The position numbers and the translations under genes are program-made. DNA of 64,000 nt from Strongylocentrotus purpuratus (lineage: Eukaryota; Echinodermata; Echinoidea; Camarodonta; Strongylocentrotidae): positions 16,556,501-16,620,500 of the forward strand of contig NW_022145594.1 of NCBI RefSeq assembly GCF_000002235.5, written 5' to 3'. The notes under the pieces were generated by a model. The model did not search any database and was not told the origin of the DNA. It saw only the letters and a list, made by a program, of their open reading frames with translations. Shown piece by piece: positions 1 to 12,782 of this stretch. The stretch's first letter is position 1. Each line of letters opens with the position of its first letter.

Positions 1-34
1 AAGACTGAATCACCAACTTGTTATGTGAACGTTA

Positions 35-545
35 TTTTCAGACTAAAGCCGGTCAATGCACAGATTCAATGCAAGTATAACAGCGCCATCTACCCAAAAT
101 ATAAGTCCATGTTTACACAGGAAGGTCAATACTGTTCCAAATTGCATCCCATTCATGGATAAGCTATAATCTCCATGCTCTGACGGAGACAAATACTAAG
201 CGCGTGCCTGTGAAAGATATGTAACTTACTCTACTCGGTACGTAATAACGGTGACTTCTATGATAAACCGATGGGGGTATCAATTTAAAGAGGATAAGGA
301 GATTAAGAGCCCTACACACAGTCATATGCACCTCTCCATGTTTAAGAGAGGTGTGGATGTCAGGAGATACGTGTACGATCTGCTAATTTCGTACGCGTGT
401 GTTAAAATAGATCGTCCGTACGTAATATGAAAATGTAACTTGCTAATATACAAGTAAAGCTATGCATTATCGAAAGTCTATATAGGTACATTTGAATCAT
501 TTTTAAAAGAATGAAATGATTGATACAATTTTGTCATGCCTTTAT
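35..545. repeat. Direct repeat copy 1 (about 510 bp)
   Basis: This stretch aligns over its full length with 2910-3415. It starts at CTAAAGCCGGTCAATGCACA and continues through AACAGCGCCATCTA, ACACAGGAAGGTCAAT, TCCATGCTCTGACGGAGAC and GAATGAAATG.TTGATACAAT. Both copies keep a short open frame containing KPVNA and NSAIY, but no start, splice site or known domain supports a gene. A dispersed repeat or local duplication is the simpler reading. Confidence 0.7.
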
Positions 546-1103
546 GCCAATATTTCTATATGAATAATTATTGGTAGTGTGTCGAAGTTACATTTTATTT
601 TAATGTAAAGATTAATAATTACTATATTGTATACACGTTCAAACAGTCAGCTATATTTTGTATGTGTGTTGCATCACTGTAATTTATATGGATTTGTATG
701 TTGCAGACGAAACGTAATTCAATTCCTCGGTTACAAATTGAATCTCTAAGGTCGAGAGTGGCGAACGACCAAAGTCCAACTGTCGCGTGCACAGTGGAAA
801 AACACTGCGGGTGGGCGGGATCCGTTCTTTGTCAAGGTCTCCCCTTTCACGCTCTCTTTATGTCGAAAGCATACAATAAGTAATTATGTGAAGGGATATA
901 CATGTATTTGCTAATGATTTGTATTGGCCACGTGCTTTGCCCTCCAAATCGTTGGAAGGAAAAAATTAAAAGATATATAAGGGAGCTAAATCTGACAGCT
1001 GCACCCCGCGAGATGCACTAGCAGTGAGCAAAGGAGGCTGGAGACGGAGAATTTGGACAACCAAGGCCTGTTAATTTAGGGGTAATAGTTCATCGAGGAG
1101 TAG

Positions 1104-1139
<36 letters not shown>

Positions 1140-2190
1140 GCTATACTCTGCGAGCAAAGAAAGTGGACTCTCTTTATTATTCAAAATTATCGTATAAAGC
1201 GTTGATAAACTATGATGAAATATATATCAAATAAAATTGAAAGGAAACATAACACTCCCCAACATTAGTCAAGATCAAGTCTTGAATTCACTCTTGGATG
1301 GGCATATCCGTTTAATCATTAACAGGTCCTACTAAGGAAATTGAAGAAAATAGAGCAAGTAGCCATTCGAATGCTAATGAACATGTATATCCTTAAGATA
1401 TTCGTGTTGAACAATGCATACGAAGAATGATAAATAATGAGGAGGATTGAGCTTAGGATGTCAACTGTAGTTTCAGGACTGCATGGTTCTTGAGAAGCAT
1501 GCCTCTCGATCCTTTCGGGTTTCTCGTCATTGAGATGTTGTGCGTTTTTTATTTTTCATTGTTTAAATTCGACACGATGAGATGGAAATGCTCATTAAAA
1601 CATTTGTTTGGTCAGATGCTCCATTTTCGCAATTTTCTTTCAGAGGCCCATTCATTGTTAAATGTCTATATTCACTCGTGAGTGAATGATATGATTCCAA
1701 TTGCATATACTGTTCATGAGGATTTATTTATGTTTATCTTAATTTATGAATGATACATTTACATTAGATATTTATTTAAATATTTAATTATACACACAAA
1801 GAAATAAAGGTGCAACTGGGATGCAGATTTGCATCCGCCCACGAGTATTTGGCAGATGGTGCTGCTATTATAGCAGAATTGCACCCTAATGTCTAGGTGT
1901 GTAACGAGTATCCACTTTCTTTATTAGCTGAGCGTACATAGTAAGAGTATGACAATAACATATCCATTATCTGTCTTAACTCTCGTGGAAATAAAAATAC
2001 AATGCGAACGTAAATGAAATGGTAAAGGCTGCACAAGAAAAATAGATAAGGAACATGAGTCCAAATAAGGGCCATTTTATCCTGTCAAGCATTGCTAAAA
2101 AGGTATAATTTAAACTTCGATATGAAACTATCTAGTGATGATGTAGTTGTCAACTCAAAGTGGTTCCACAGAAAGGGTGCTGCTACAGGT
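546..2190. other. Intergenic, no supported gene
   Basis: AT-rich sequence with an (AGT)n microsatellite at about 1100-1139. The only ORFs are about 60 residues and show no domain, leader or splice context. I see nothing else I can name. Confidence 0.5.
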
Positions 2191-2194
2191 CAAT

Positions 2195-2490
2195 GGCATG
2201 AATATTACCCTCGACTCGTGGGCCGTCAATCTCGTCTAATGATTCAGGATATTAATCATTAATCATTCAAACTACCTATTGTAGATTCAAACTATATAGT
2301 GATTGATTTTAAATGCTACATATGAATAGTGTTAAATGTTACCAATACTGTTTGAATGAATGATTGTAACAAATTAATTATAATGTTATGTAATGAAGCT
2401 CATGTATACATGTAAACATGCACAATTCAGCATTTTGGCTGCGAGGCATTGTTTTTTAATAAAACCATTATTGAATTGAATTGAATTGAA
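2195..2490 (+). mobile_element. LINE 3' end with (TTGAA)n tail
   Basis: A run of untranslated-looking sequence ends in AATAAAACC, then ATTGAATTGAATTGAATTGA. CR1/L2-type LINEs end in short tandem repeats rather than poly(A). The same kind of ending recurs at 11460-11660 and 63480-63770, which supports a dispersed family of 5'-truncated copies. No coding sequence remains. Confidence 0.5.
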
Positions 2491-2728
2491 TAATACGCAA
2501 CCCCTACTAATCACCAATCTCTTATCATTCGGATGACGGTAGGTTCGGAGAAAAAATTAATATTGCTCACCCACTTTGTATATTGAAAGATATGTTTTTA
2601 TATATTTGTTTTCCTATTGTTCTACCTGATATCAAATTAAGCCTCTGACACCATTCCATTAATTAAATATACACTCACAGTATCATTGGGAGAGCTCTAG
2701 CAAAAGACCAATTAACCAACATAGGGGC

Positions 2729-2902
2729 CCGAATTCACAAAGGAGGTTTGTTGACAAACCCAGGTTTATCGTCAAACCTCTTTTTGTTTCGACAGACCTC
2801 CTTTTGTTTTTTTACAAACCAAGGTTTGTAAAAACGCGTCGAAACGCGTCGTATGACGCACATAAACCTCGGTTTGTCGACAAACCTCCTTTGTGAATTC
2901 GA
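2729..2902. repeat. Small foldback MITE with GAATTCACAAAGGAGG ends
   Basis: The two ends are inverted copies of about 30 bases: CGAATTCACAAAGGAGGTTT at the left and its reverse complement at the right. The middle holds several AAACCnnGGTTT palindromes. A 69-bp relative lies at 41410-41478, and sequences sharing the GAATTCACAAAGGAGG start lie at 62044-62290. Confidence 0.75.
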
Positions 2903-2909
2903 GATATTT

Positions 2910-3415
2910 TTTAAACTAAAGCCGGTCAATGCACATATTCACTACAAGGTGAACAGCGCCATCTATCAAAGATATAATAAGTTCAATTGTACACAGGAAG
3001 GTCAATGCTGTACCAAATTGTATCCCTTTGACAATAGATATGTTAATATATCCATGCTCTGACGGAGACTTAGGACCTATTAGGTCCTGATAAACCAACT
3101 GGGGAATCAATTTAATCAGGATGATGATATTCAAGAGCCTTGAAAAAGTAAGATTTCTCCAAGTAAAATAAATGTGAATGTAAGTAGATACTTGTACGAT
3201 CTACTAATTACGTACTCGTGATTTGAAATAGTTACATATAGTATGACACACACAGTGCATAAACAAAGATCATCCGTACATAGTATGAAAATGTACATTG
3301 ATTAACAAGTATTAAACAATCCAAGCATTATTGAAAGTCTATATACAATTAGTTACATTTAAATAATTATTTAAAGAATGAAATGGTTGATACAATTGTT
3401 TCGTCCCTTCTTTTC
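2910..3415. repeat. Direct repeat copy 2 (about 505 bp)
   Basis: This is the second copy of the sequence at 35-545, in the same orientation, with small insertions and deletions. It begins immediately after the foldback element at 2729-2902. The two copies are about 2.9 kb apart. Confidence 0.7.
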
Positions 3416-3739
3416 TCTTCCGATTCGTGTCTGCTTTTTTTTTCTTCTTAATAAATAATTTTTACCTCCTTTTTATAGACTTAGGCTTCTTGTTTTCTTC
3501 ATATTTGCAAGAACTGCTTTTACAGAAAATCGGTGTTTGGTCTCTTGTCGGTCTGGGCTCGATCTCGTTAAAGTGACTGGACTATAATTGTAAATTATAT
3601 TCAATCAAATCAATGATGATCAACACAGGTGTATTTGTTTGATGGTATTTACCTTGCATCGTATTTATAATAGCAATTGTGTTTACCGGAGGAACCATCG
3701 TCAGCATTGTAGCTGTTCTTTATGAGGGCCCTGCAATTA

Positions 3740-3915
3740 TTATCATAATTATAACCCCACCAATTGCCTAGTGCCCATTTACCCACGGGCAGAAAGTGGC
3801 AAAGGAGGATTAATATCTTCCCGAAGGACGTTAGTGCCGAGCTGGGATTTGAACCATCAACACATAGATTGAGATTTGAGTAAATTAATCTTTACATCAC
3901 GACACCCCCACGATA
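3740..3915 (-). mobile_element. Candidate tRNA-derived SINE
   Basis: On the minus strand GGTTCAAATCC, a good match to the Pol III B box, lies about 65 bases inside one end. It is followed by CAGCTCGGCACTAACGTCC and a tail resembling a SINE body. No clear A box is left. The call rests on the B box and general organisation. Confidence 0.4.
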
Positions 3916-4199
3916 ATCAATTAAGCAGATTGATTTCACTGCATGATTAGATTTTAAAAATGTTAGTACTCACAGAGCTGACTTACCAATAGCGTTCTTA
4001 TTTGATAGCAGCTTATAATTTTAATGCAACCTCGTGGTCGGCAAAGGTTGTACAAACACCTGTTTTGTCTACCTGTTTGTATATCTTTTTTTTAAAGCGC
4101 ACTGTTACAATTTTGATTTATTAAGGCTCATTAAAAATGTTTAATGTAATTGCAAGTAAATGAATCTATATGTGGGCTTACATTATTTCCCTCGCCTCC

Positions 4200-4259
4200 T
4201 TCCTCATTTCCCTCTCTCTCTCTCCCTCCCTCTCTCTCTCTCTCTCTCTCTCATTCTCC

Positions 4260-4290
<31 letters not shown>

Positions 4291-4300
4291 ACTCATTTTT
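4200..4300 (+). repeat. (CT)n microsatellite
   Basis: Nearly pure TC dinucleotide repeats, which create Ser/Leu-only ORFs in all three forward frames. Confidence 0.9.
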
Positions 4301-4669
4301 ATTTCTCTATCTCTTTCTTCGTCTCTCAACAATTTGGAGTAGCATTATTCTTAGTTTGACTGTATCCCTTTTCAGCCTTTGTCATTGTCCGACTAATGAA
4401 ATTGATAGATTGCACTCTTTTGTCAGTGCGCTGGAATAATCCTGCTAGGAGTCCACCAAAATGTATTTATTCAATACAATTATAATTGTTCAAATACATA
4501 TGCAACTGACATAATCATGATTATAGCCTTAATCTAACGTTACAGAAAATGTGCAAATGTAGAAATATTTCGAGGTTAAAATGCATGTTTATCAAACAAT
4601 GTATGAAACTAATTGTCCCAATAAATGTGTCAAAAAAGCACATTCTTGTCTTTAAAAAATCACCCTATC

Positions 4670-4770
4670 TCTCACTCGCTCTCCCTCCCTCTATCTCTCT
4701 CTCTCTCTCTCCATCTCTCTCCCTCTCTCTCTCTCTCTCCCTCTCTCTCCATCTCTCTCTCTCTCTCTCG

Positions 4771-4816
<46 letters not shown>

Positions 4817-4818
4817 CA
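4670..4818 (+). repeat. (CT)n then (TA)n microsatellite
   Basis: An interrupted CT array ends in a short TA array. A 132-residue ORF here is an artefact of the repeat. Confidence 0.9.
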
Positions 4819-4949
4819 GTATATATGAGTCTTAGGTGTCTAAGTCTTTATGACACAACATGTATTATGTTAACTCATTTTATTGATCAGTTTTTGTATT
4901 TACATCCATTAAGTGCTTTCGACCAGAAGGTAACTATGTATTTTTAAAT

Positions 4950-7080
4950 GTATGGCAATAGCCCCCAGTATTTCATTTATTATTTTGTGTGTATGAATAT
5001 TACTAGATTCTGTCCATATTTTTGAGGGGCGTGACTTTTCTTAATTTTCTTATTTTCGATGGATATAAGGGGACTTTCCCCTTGTTAATTAATTATCATT
5101 ATTACTCCAGCAGCATTTATCAGAGAGAGAAAAATATTATAAGAAACATGAACATTTGTGTACATGTTACAATTATACAAATACATTTATACAAAGAGTC
5201 ATATGTGTATTCAATTTAATTTTGATTTAAATTGAATGCCTCAAACCAGGATAAAAATGACACTTGAAGTTAGATTGAGTAGTGATAATGATAAATATAT
5301 TCACTTTTTTGTGTTGAAACTTATTGATGGTCATTACCGACAAAATAACATATCTTCAAGCAGGATTTGATCAGATTGTTGGTTTCGTTTTTATTGTAAA
5401 TTCATCAAAACCATACAGCCTTCACGCCTAACTACAAGGACAAGCACTGGCGTATTAATCTTTTCAAAGGGAAGGAAGGGAGGGGTGATCACGATGAGGC
5501 ACATAAATATATACCGCACAAACACACTACTACATCGGAGGTGGGAGTGAGTTTTCTTGTATACACATTTTAGGACGTTCTAAACATAATGTCCAATATA
5601 TGTATAGCATGTCTAAAAACAATGGTTTCACCATTAATTCAATCGTATATTGTATTGCGTACCTACGAATAAATAGAATGTATAAAATCAACTTTAAAAG
5701 GAAAAAACAAAACGACGCCTAGTCGGCTTAGCGTTCCATGTTGGCCCTAGTTTATGCGAGTGGGCTCATGTGCGTCAAGTAGTCTCCTTTTAGACAAGTC
5801 GCTTTTATGGAGTGTGTATTGCAATTTTTTAAAAATATATTAGCGTATTTTAAATATGTTATTACACACGAGAGATTGTAGGGGTATGCATACCTCACCC
5901 CCCCCCCCCCCCCCCCCCCCCTTTGATCTATCCCCGTGGGGGCATACCTTATATCAAACACTTAATAGACAAGTGGACATGGTAAAATCTCAATTCTACT
6001 TTCAGTGTACAATAAAGTTCTTAAAGCTGTCACTTTATATTCATAAAGTGATACTTATCATTTGGATCCACAAACAAGTCTCTGATGAAATAATAGCTAC
6101 AAACATTTGTTTTATTTTACATGTTTCATTAACAATTAACTTGTCATGTGCATACCAAAGACGTGATAAGCAAATTCAACTGTTAAAATGAAAATAAAAC
6201 ACATTTCAAATACTTGATAGACTTCCTCATTTCGATCTTCCATACGGTACGACATTGTGTTTTGCTTTGTCAAGCCACTTGATTCTTAAATGAACAATTA
6301 TTATTTGATATGTTGCTTTATACATTGAACTATAGTCTTCAAATAACATGAACGTGAAGTTGCAATTAAGTGTCATATAACGCTCTGGGATTTCGGTATT
6401 TCAATGCAATAAACATTTATTGAGTATTCTGATGAAATCAATTATTTTTTTCATTATTAGATAATTTCTAGTGAATGCAACTCGTCATCATTCATAATGC
6501 ACACAAATTAATCGAGAGAAATGTTATAATTATATTTGTAATGATTAAATTACAATTTTACATATTATTAGACTAACAGAAGGATGTGAAACATGATTTC
6601 GAAATATACACTACCAACATAAACATTAAATCAAAGAGTTACTTCAAATGCATTGACTTGTTAAGTTCATTCTTTTTCATCCTAACTACGATTTAAAATC
6701 AGTGTTTTCGAATTAGTGCAAAGAAAAGATGTGACACATGGTATCAAAGTTATAACCCAAAAAACTCATACATTTGTGCAAACATTTATATGTATTTAAT
6801 CATAACTATGATTTGAATTTTAAGAAAGAAAACAAAGAAAGAGCGTGATGCATAATAGAGAAATTTAGACAAACGAAAGTTTAAATGTTATTTTTTTTTT
6901 TTTACTTCATTTACACTTGAAATTCTTGTCATCGTAATCATTTTTATGATTAGAGTCATGTTTTAGATACAGAGAGGAAAAGTGTAGCAAAACAGTCAAA
7001 TGTATGCGAATAATTTTCTCTTTAAATCGAGATTCAAGAGGTAACCAATTAATACTTCAAATACATTTCTGTACAGTAAC
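4950..7080. other. Gene-free stretch downstream of gene 1
   Basis: AT-rich sequence with a 24-base poly(C) run at 5898-5921. No ORF has recognisable homology. Near the gene 1 end, 7085-7130 looks like a decayed copy of the end of the last exon. Confidence 0.5.
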
Positions 7081-7136
7081 GGTGCCTACAAATCATCACG
7101 GCCATCAGTGTTATCCTAAACGATGTTTGGTATATA

Positions 7137-7142
7137 TTTATT
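7137..7142 (-). promoter_or_regulatory. Possible polyadenylation signal for gene 1
   Basis: AATAAA occurs on the minus strand about 150 bases past the gene 1 stop codon. In such AT-rich DNA this hexamer is common, so the assignment is tentative. Confidence 0.35.
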
Positions 7143-7288
7143 ATATTGCTATCATTTGCATCAATGCTACGATAAAGAAATAATACCGATTGTGTTCGTT
7201 ACAGGGCAAGGGTGTAAAACACACTCATAATAACTATTATCTGGAAGTAACATAGATTTCACTAAAATGACAGTTTAATTCCCTTTCT

Positions 7289-7612
7289 TTAGAGGTACGT
7301 TGTAAACACATTATCAAGACCATCGGTGTCATCCTTATCAATGTTTTGATAATTTGTACTAATTTCACAATAAGTTGAAGCACCTTCGTCGTTAACATAA
7401 GTTGGCTCCTCTTTCAGATTAGAGTGTGCCTTTACTTGCTTGCGGCCGAGTGTGGGGCTACCGTAAAATACGGGAGAGGAGACCTGTTGTCTAGTACCAG
7501 CTCGGGATCTACAGTTCAGTATAGGCTTCATAGCCATGTAGGTATGTGATACTTCAGGAACAGCGGGGATAGCATGTCTGATGTCTGATTGGTCAACTTT
7601 AAGGTCTAAAGA
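7289..7612 (-). CDS. Gene 1 exon 7, tyrosine-motif signalling tail
   Basis: The terminal exon of 107 codons starts after a TTAACAG acceptor and ends at TAA (7289-7291). It holds HTYMAM (YxxM, a PI3K p85 SH2-type site), FYGSPTL, PTYVND (YxN, Grb2-type), STYCEI (fits the ITIM pattern S/I/V/L-x-Y-x-x-I/V/L) and TNYQNI (YxN). Three tyrosine sites lie within about 20 residues. Motif meanings come from vertebrate receptors; use here is inferred. Confidence 0.8.
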   Translation of the reverse strand, partial: SLDLKVDQSDIRHAIPAVPEVSHTYMAMKPILNCRSRAGTRQQVSSPVFYGSPTLGRKQVKAHSNLKEEPTYVNDEGASTYCEISTNYQNIDKDDTDGLDNVFTTYL

Positions 7613-10600
7613 CTGTTAACAAAAAGAGAAATGTAGACTGATGGTGAAGTAAAAGACAGTATTTTACCTCATGAATTAACAAGAGGAATATTACACGGAA
7701 CTTTCTTTCTTATCATCCTTCCAGATCAATCAACAGTACGTACGAAGGAACACATATAAATATACAGACAAATAAATAAACAATGTATACGATCAAATAC
7801 TGTCAAAAGAAATGAACCAAATTAAATTTTAGACTAATTTATCTAATAATGTACGCACATTACAATGACGATAATGCCTAATCCGAATTTGACGTTTTAA
7901 CTGTGCAAAGGGTATTGAAATTTCCCTAATTAGGCTTAGGCTTAACTCTTTGAGATATTTACGATAGTATTTTCTTCATTAAGTATATGAATTGTTCAAA
8001 CATTCATATGAAAGGTTATCGATAATTTTAATTCACCCTAACACCGCTTGTTGATGTTGGCTTGCAGGTGTGAGATGTTCCATCATCTTGCAGATTTCCA
8101 GAGGTCTGTATAGCTGAAGCTGCTGATCCTCCTACTACTGAATCACAAAAGGGAAAAAAAATTGAGGTGCCAATAATAACATGGTCTTTGTTTAGTCCGT
8201 AACCATCAAATATTTTTGGGCATACAATCTTTTTGTCTCCAGCATTTAAAAAAAACTGTTTTTCTGTCTTTAGCGATACTTCTACTGCTCACGAAGTGTC
8301 TTGTTTCTAAGGTATTTGGAGGAATATCCTTCATTTTATCATATTATTTTATAATCATTGTTTAATGGGAAGAATCAAGTGGCGATTACTGTTTAATGTA
8401 TGTTTTACGTTATCCAATATCCCTGTGAAAGGTGAAACATAAATATTGTTGATATTCAAGTGTTGTTCTGTAGGATTTCGCCTCGCGTTCACATCGCCTT
8501 ACATGCTTTATAAATTACATTTCATGATATGCGTCAACACTATAGCTAAACTCTTTTCCTTCTTTGTTTACTTTATTTGGGAGAGTAGTAACAACGTCAA
8601 CCGTTAACTGTGCTATTTAGAACAAAACGATTTCCATCGCCTAGCAGGTTACACTGTGAAGCCTAAAGGTCATATGATTGTACAACTTCATATTCCTTTC
8701 AGGCTTCACAGGTTTCGTTTCTACGTTTTGTTAGGTCAGTGGGATCCAGAGGAATACTTATCATTATAAAATGTATTAGTATAACGGTTTTTGTCTTGAA
8801 AACAATAACACAATTCGTTGATCCTCATTTTTACCGTGTATCATATTCAAATTCATTTTCATTTTCGTTAGAATACAACTGTGACAGCTCGTCTCTTCGC
8901 ACAGATAAACTATATACACGAAGACATTTTACACGGTTCAACAAAACTTACCAGCTTTCTTCCTGCAGTGGATGATAGCACCAACAAATACAAGTACCAT
9001 TAATAGCAATACCACGGCTGAACATCCAGGTATAACAAGATGAATTTGTTTGTACCATGGTTTCTCCATAGGTTCTTTACAGTGAAAACAAAAATGGTAT
9101 ACCTTTAGAAATCGTTAAACATTTAATTATTAATTGGGGCGTTTTTGTTTTCTTCTCTTTTTTTTATTCTACTTTTCCAATAGAAATAAGCTGTCATTGT
9201 GGTTTCATTTGGCTCTGCTCGTTGGTCTTTTGTTCCTAATTAAATATATCAATTTTCGATCATAATAAAGTAAAGGCCAAAATAGTAAATTAAATTTGTA
9301 ATGGGAAGGATAAATTTCCATCAGAGTTATGTATTTATATATAACAGAAAAATCGCAGAGATTAACGCTTTGTTGAAACAAGCATGAAAACTAAACTGTA
9401 TCAAAATGTTTTCAAAGGCTGCTTCAAGGCTGCTAGCATTTGCATCTCACATGTGTTGCATTTGTACAAAATGATGTAAATAAAATGTGTGGTAAGATAT
9501 ATGAAGTGAAAAGAAGTATCCTTTCAATGTCATGCTATATAGTTCCAATGGTTAACGCAAATTTATATCAACAAACCGTTGGAATCCTGAAACTTGTAAG
9601 GATTCTCCTTTCCACCACACACGCACAAACACGCACGCATATTTGCACACATATACAATGTGTGTGTGTGAGTGTGTGTTTGTTTGCGTGCGTATGTAAT
9701 ATGTGTGAAACTCATTAGTGAATATCTGGACATGAAATTCCGTCATATCTATTTTACTTATCAAGACATACACATGATTAATATAAATGCAAAATCAGTA
9801 GTTTGAATTTTAATTCTGTTTTATAACACTTTGTGAGCAGTTTTTATAAGCGAAAGTGGAATTATTTAAATGCCAAAATAAAATACAAATCTCGTACTCC
9901 CATCATGCAAACAAATTTTTAAAAATTGTTAGTGCAGTTGACATTTTATAACATTTCATGTCATTAATTTTCTGCCTGGGTGCATAGACAATACATGGCA
10001 AAAGGCACTATCGATAACACATATACATTTTATTTTTGTGGTTCATTTAGTTTTTACTTTTAAACGGAAAACGGGGAGGTGGCGATTGCCTTTTATTATT
10101 GAACCCTATTGGAGAAAGATATCATGAAATGCTTAACATTTTGTGTAAATACGTTAACCGGGAATATATTTTAATTATAAAAAGAAAATATGAATGTATC
10201 ATTTACATTGCAAGGCAACATAGCGTTGTTCTATTTAATCTTTACAAACATGAACCCATTTAAAAGTTTAACTTCCTTGAACTTCTTTACTTGCATGTGG
10301 AAAGCTATAAATACAAATCGATGCCATTGATCAATTTTGGTTTGTGTTCTGTTACGCATTTTATTAGTGTAATATACCTGAATTTGAATCAGCGACAGAT
10401 GTCGTGTAAAGTGTTTCACTACCTGTCAAATATATTTAAATGTATTTAATATTATTTAAGTTCTATCTATAATCAAATATTAATACCGGTTTGTCTATAC
10501 AGCTTTTATAGCTCTAAAAAGAAATCACTTTTAGAGGTTAATATCCAGTAAGAGAGTTTGGCGAAGAAGAAATATAAATAATCATGTCAAATATAAAATA

Positions 10601-12728
10601 TATATTTACTCAATGATCATTGTCGTTACCGGCATTATCACTTTTATCATCATAAATATCATTACTGTTTTCAGTATGCTTAAAGCATTCTTTTTTTCAA
10701 ATTATATCGATCTCACATCATAATACTGCTACAGTTATTACTTCTACTACAGATTAAATTATTCCTCCTACTTATTCTCCTCCTTCCTAATAAAAAAAAA
10801 TATATATATATGTATATTTATATCATAATAATTAGAAAAATATCATAAAATCTTAATTCAATAAAGATTTAATGGAAAACTCCCTTAAAATCCCCTTCCA
10901 TCATGAGGATATTGTAGATTCGACTAATTTCCTGTATCACCATTTTGTAGATATTTGATATCATGAATATGGGTTTCATCTGTGAAATCTTATAAGAAAA
11001 ACGAATAAAAAGGAAAAACAATTAACCTTGTAGTTCTCCATTGCTTGCTGTCAACGTATGACTATCCTTAGACGCTGGCCAAAGATTATTGATGTTAGTA
11101 GTGAGTTCGCCTATACATTTTGTGTGACAAAGTAAGAGTGAGACAAGTCATTTTACACAGGTAAAACAATATTTCATTTTACAAATAATATGAATAATAA
11201 TAATGATAACCCAACTTAGACTGAAATCAGACAACAAAAGAGAAATTTGTGTTATTTTTTAGTTGTAATCATGATATGTATAAGTACCTAATGAGCATGT
11301 ACCAGGAGATATAAATCATTTCTAATCCGACAAAATAAATAAAGATTGATTCTGTACACGGTCAGGTTTTTTGTTTTGTTTTTGTTTTTGTGTTTGTTTT
11401 TCCCCTCTATTTAGGCTTTAGTTGTTGTTCTGAATCACCGTTTTAAACAACAATATTAGACTGTATTACTGTTTCGATGGCAGCGCCAATAAAGCCTTTG
11501 GCTTTTTCAGCTGTATCCACATTAATATGACATTTTTGTTGTTGTTTTATTCTATTGTAAATGTTTCTCTTTAACTTGTACGCTATGTTTTGTATTTGGT
11601 AAGTTGTTTATGATGTTTTTATGATGAATGAAATAAAGATCAATTCAATTCAATTTAATTCACTTCAAATTGGCTTTGTCGGAAATGTCTAAGAGATGAA
11701 ATGGCGGACAACTTTACAATTTTTTCCAATACAAACAATTAACATAATTCATTTTTCAAAATTTCATGACTCAAAATGGTCTTGTCTCTTTATATATATT
11801 GTAGTACACGACAAATGGGAAAGTTATTATCTGTTTTGGTTACGTTGAAAAATCAAAGTCTTCGTTTGATTCTGTTAAAATTCATGTTCTTTTTTTACCA
11901 TAACTCAAGTTTATCTTTAATAATGAATTTGTTCAACTATTTCATAAAATTTGTTTTGAGCTGTCATTATTTCGAGCAATAAGCTTACAATGGCAGTCCT
12001 TACGAAAATGATTTCATAAAGTTTGATAAAATATGATAATTTGAAAATGTATCGTTTCTGTTTTGCCATAATAATTTTCATGTATATTTGCTTATTTTGT
12101 ATTCATTGTCAGAAAGTACTTTCAGTATTTTCATGTTACTGATGATACCGAAAATTGTTTATATTTTATATAAAATGCAAAAGAAAATAAATCAAATGAA
12201 ATGTTAGAATGCTCACCTTCGTTCTTGATGTAAATTGACGCCCGGATATCATCTAATGGTGGATTACTAGCCATCCTGCAGACAAGCACTATATCTTCAT
12301 CACATGCATATGATGTGAAGCTTAATGTCAGCGTTGGCACGCAAAGACGTCCATCTGAGTCATCCTTAACCAGAATCGAAGAATAAGCAGAGACATTTAA
12401 TCCTTTCGGGATAATCCACTCCAAATTGACTGCTGGTTTAACAGGGGCATTAGTTTTACAAAGGATAGTCTTGTTCTCTCCTTCAGCAATTCTGAGTGAT
12501 CCGTTCTTCTGAAGCAGCTCATCACCGTCTGTGTCGACCAACTCCAAAGCGATCGGTAGAACTTCATGTTAAATGAGACACAAACGATACAATATTTTTA
12601 TCATAGCTATGACTGAAAATAGCTTAAATCTATCATAAAATATGGGTTGAATATAATAACATATATTACCATAGCTTAATACTTATCTAATTTATACTCA
12701 CACCCACACACATATATATATATATATT

Positions 12729-12782
<54 letters not shown>

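Noticed and set aside
698..883. 61-residue ORF with mixed composition
   Set aside because: No splice sites, leader or domain; the length is expected by chance.
4150..4947. Ser/Leu-rich ORFs up to 132 residues
   Set aside because: Products of (CT)n microsatellites in all three frames.
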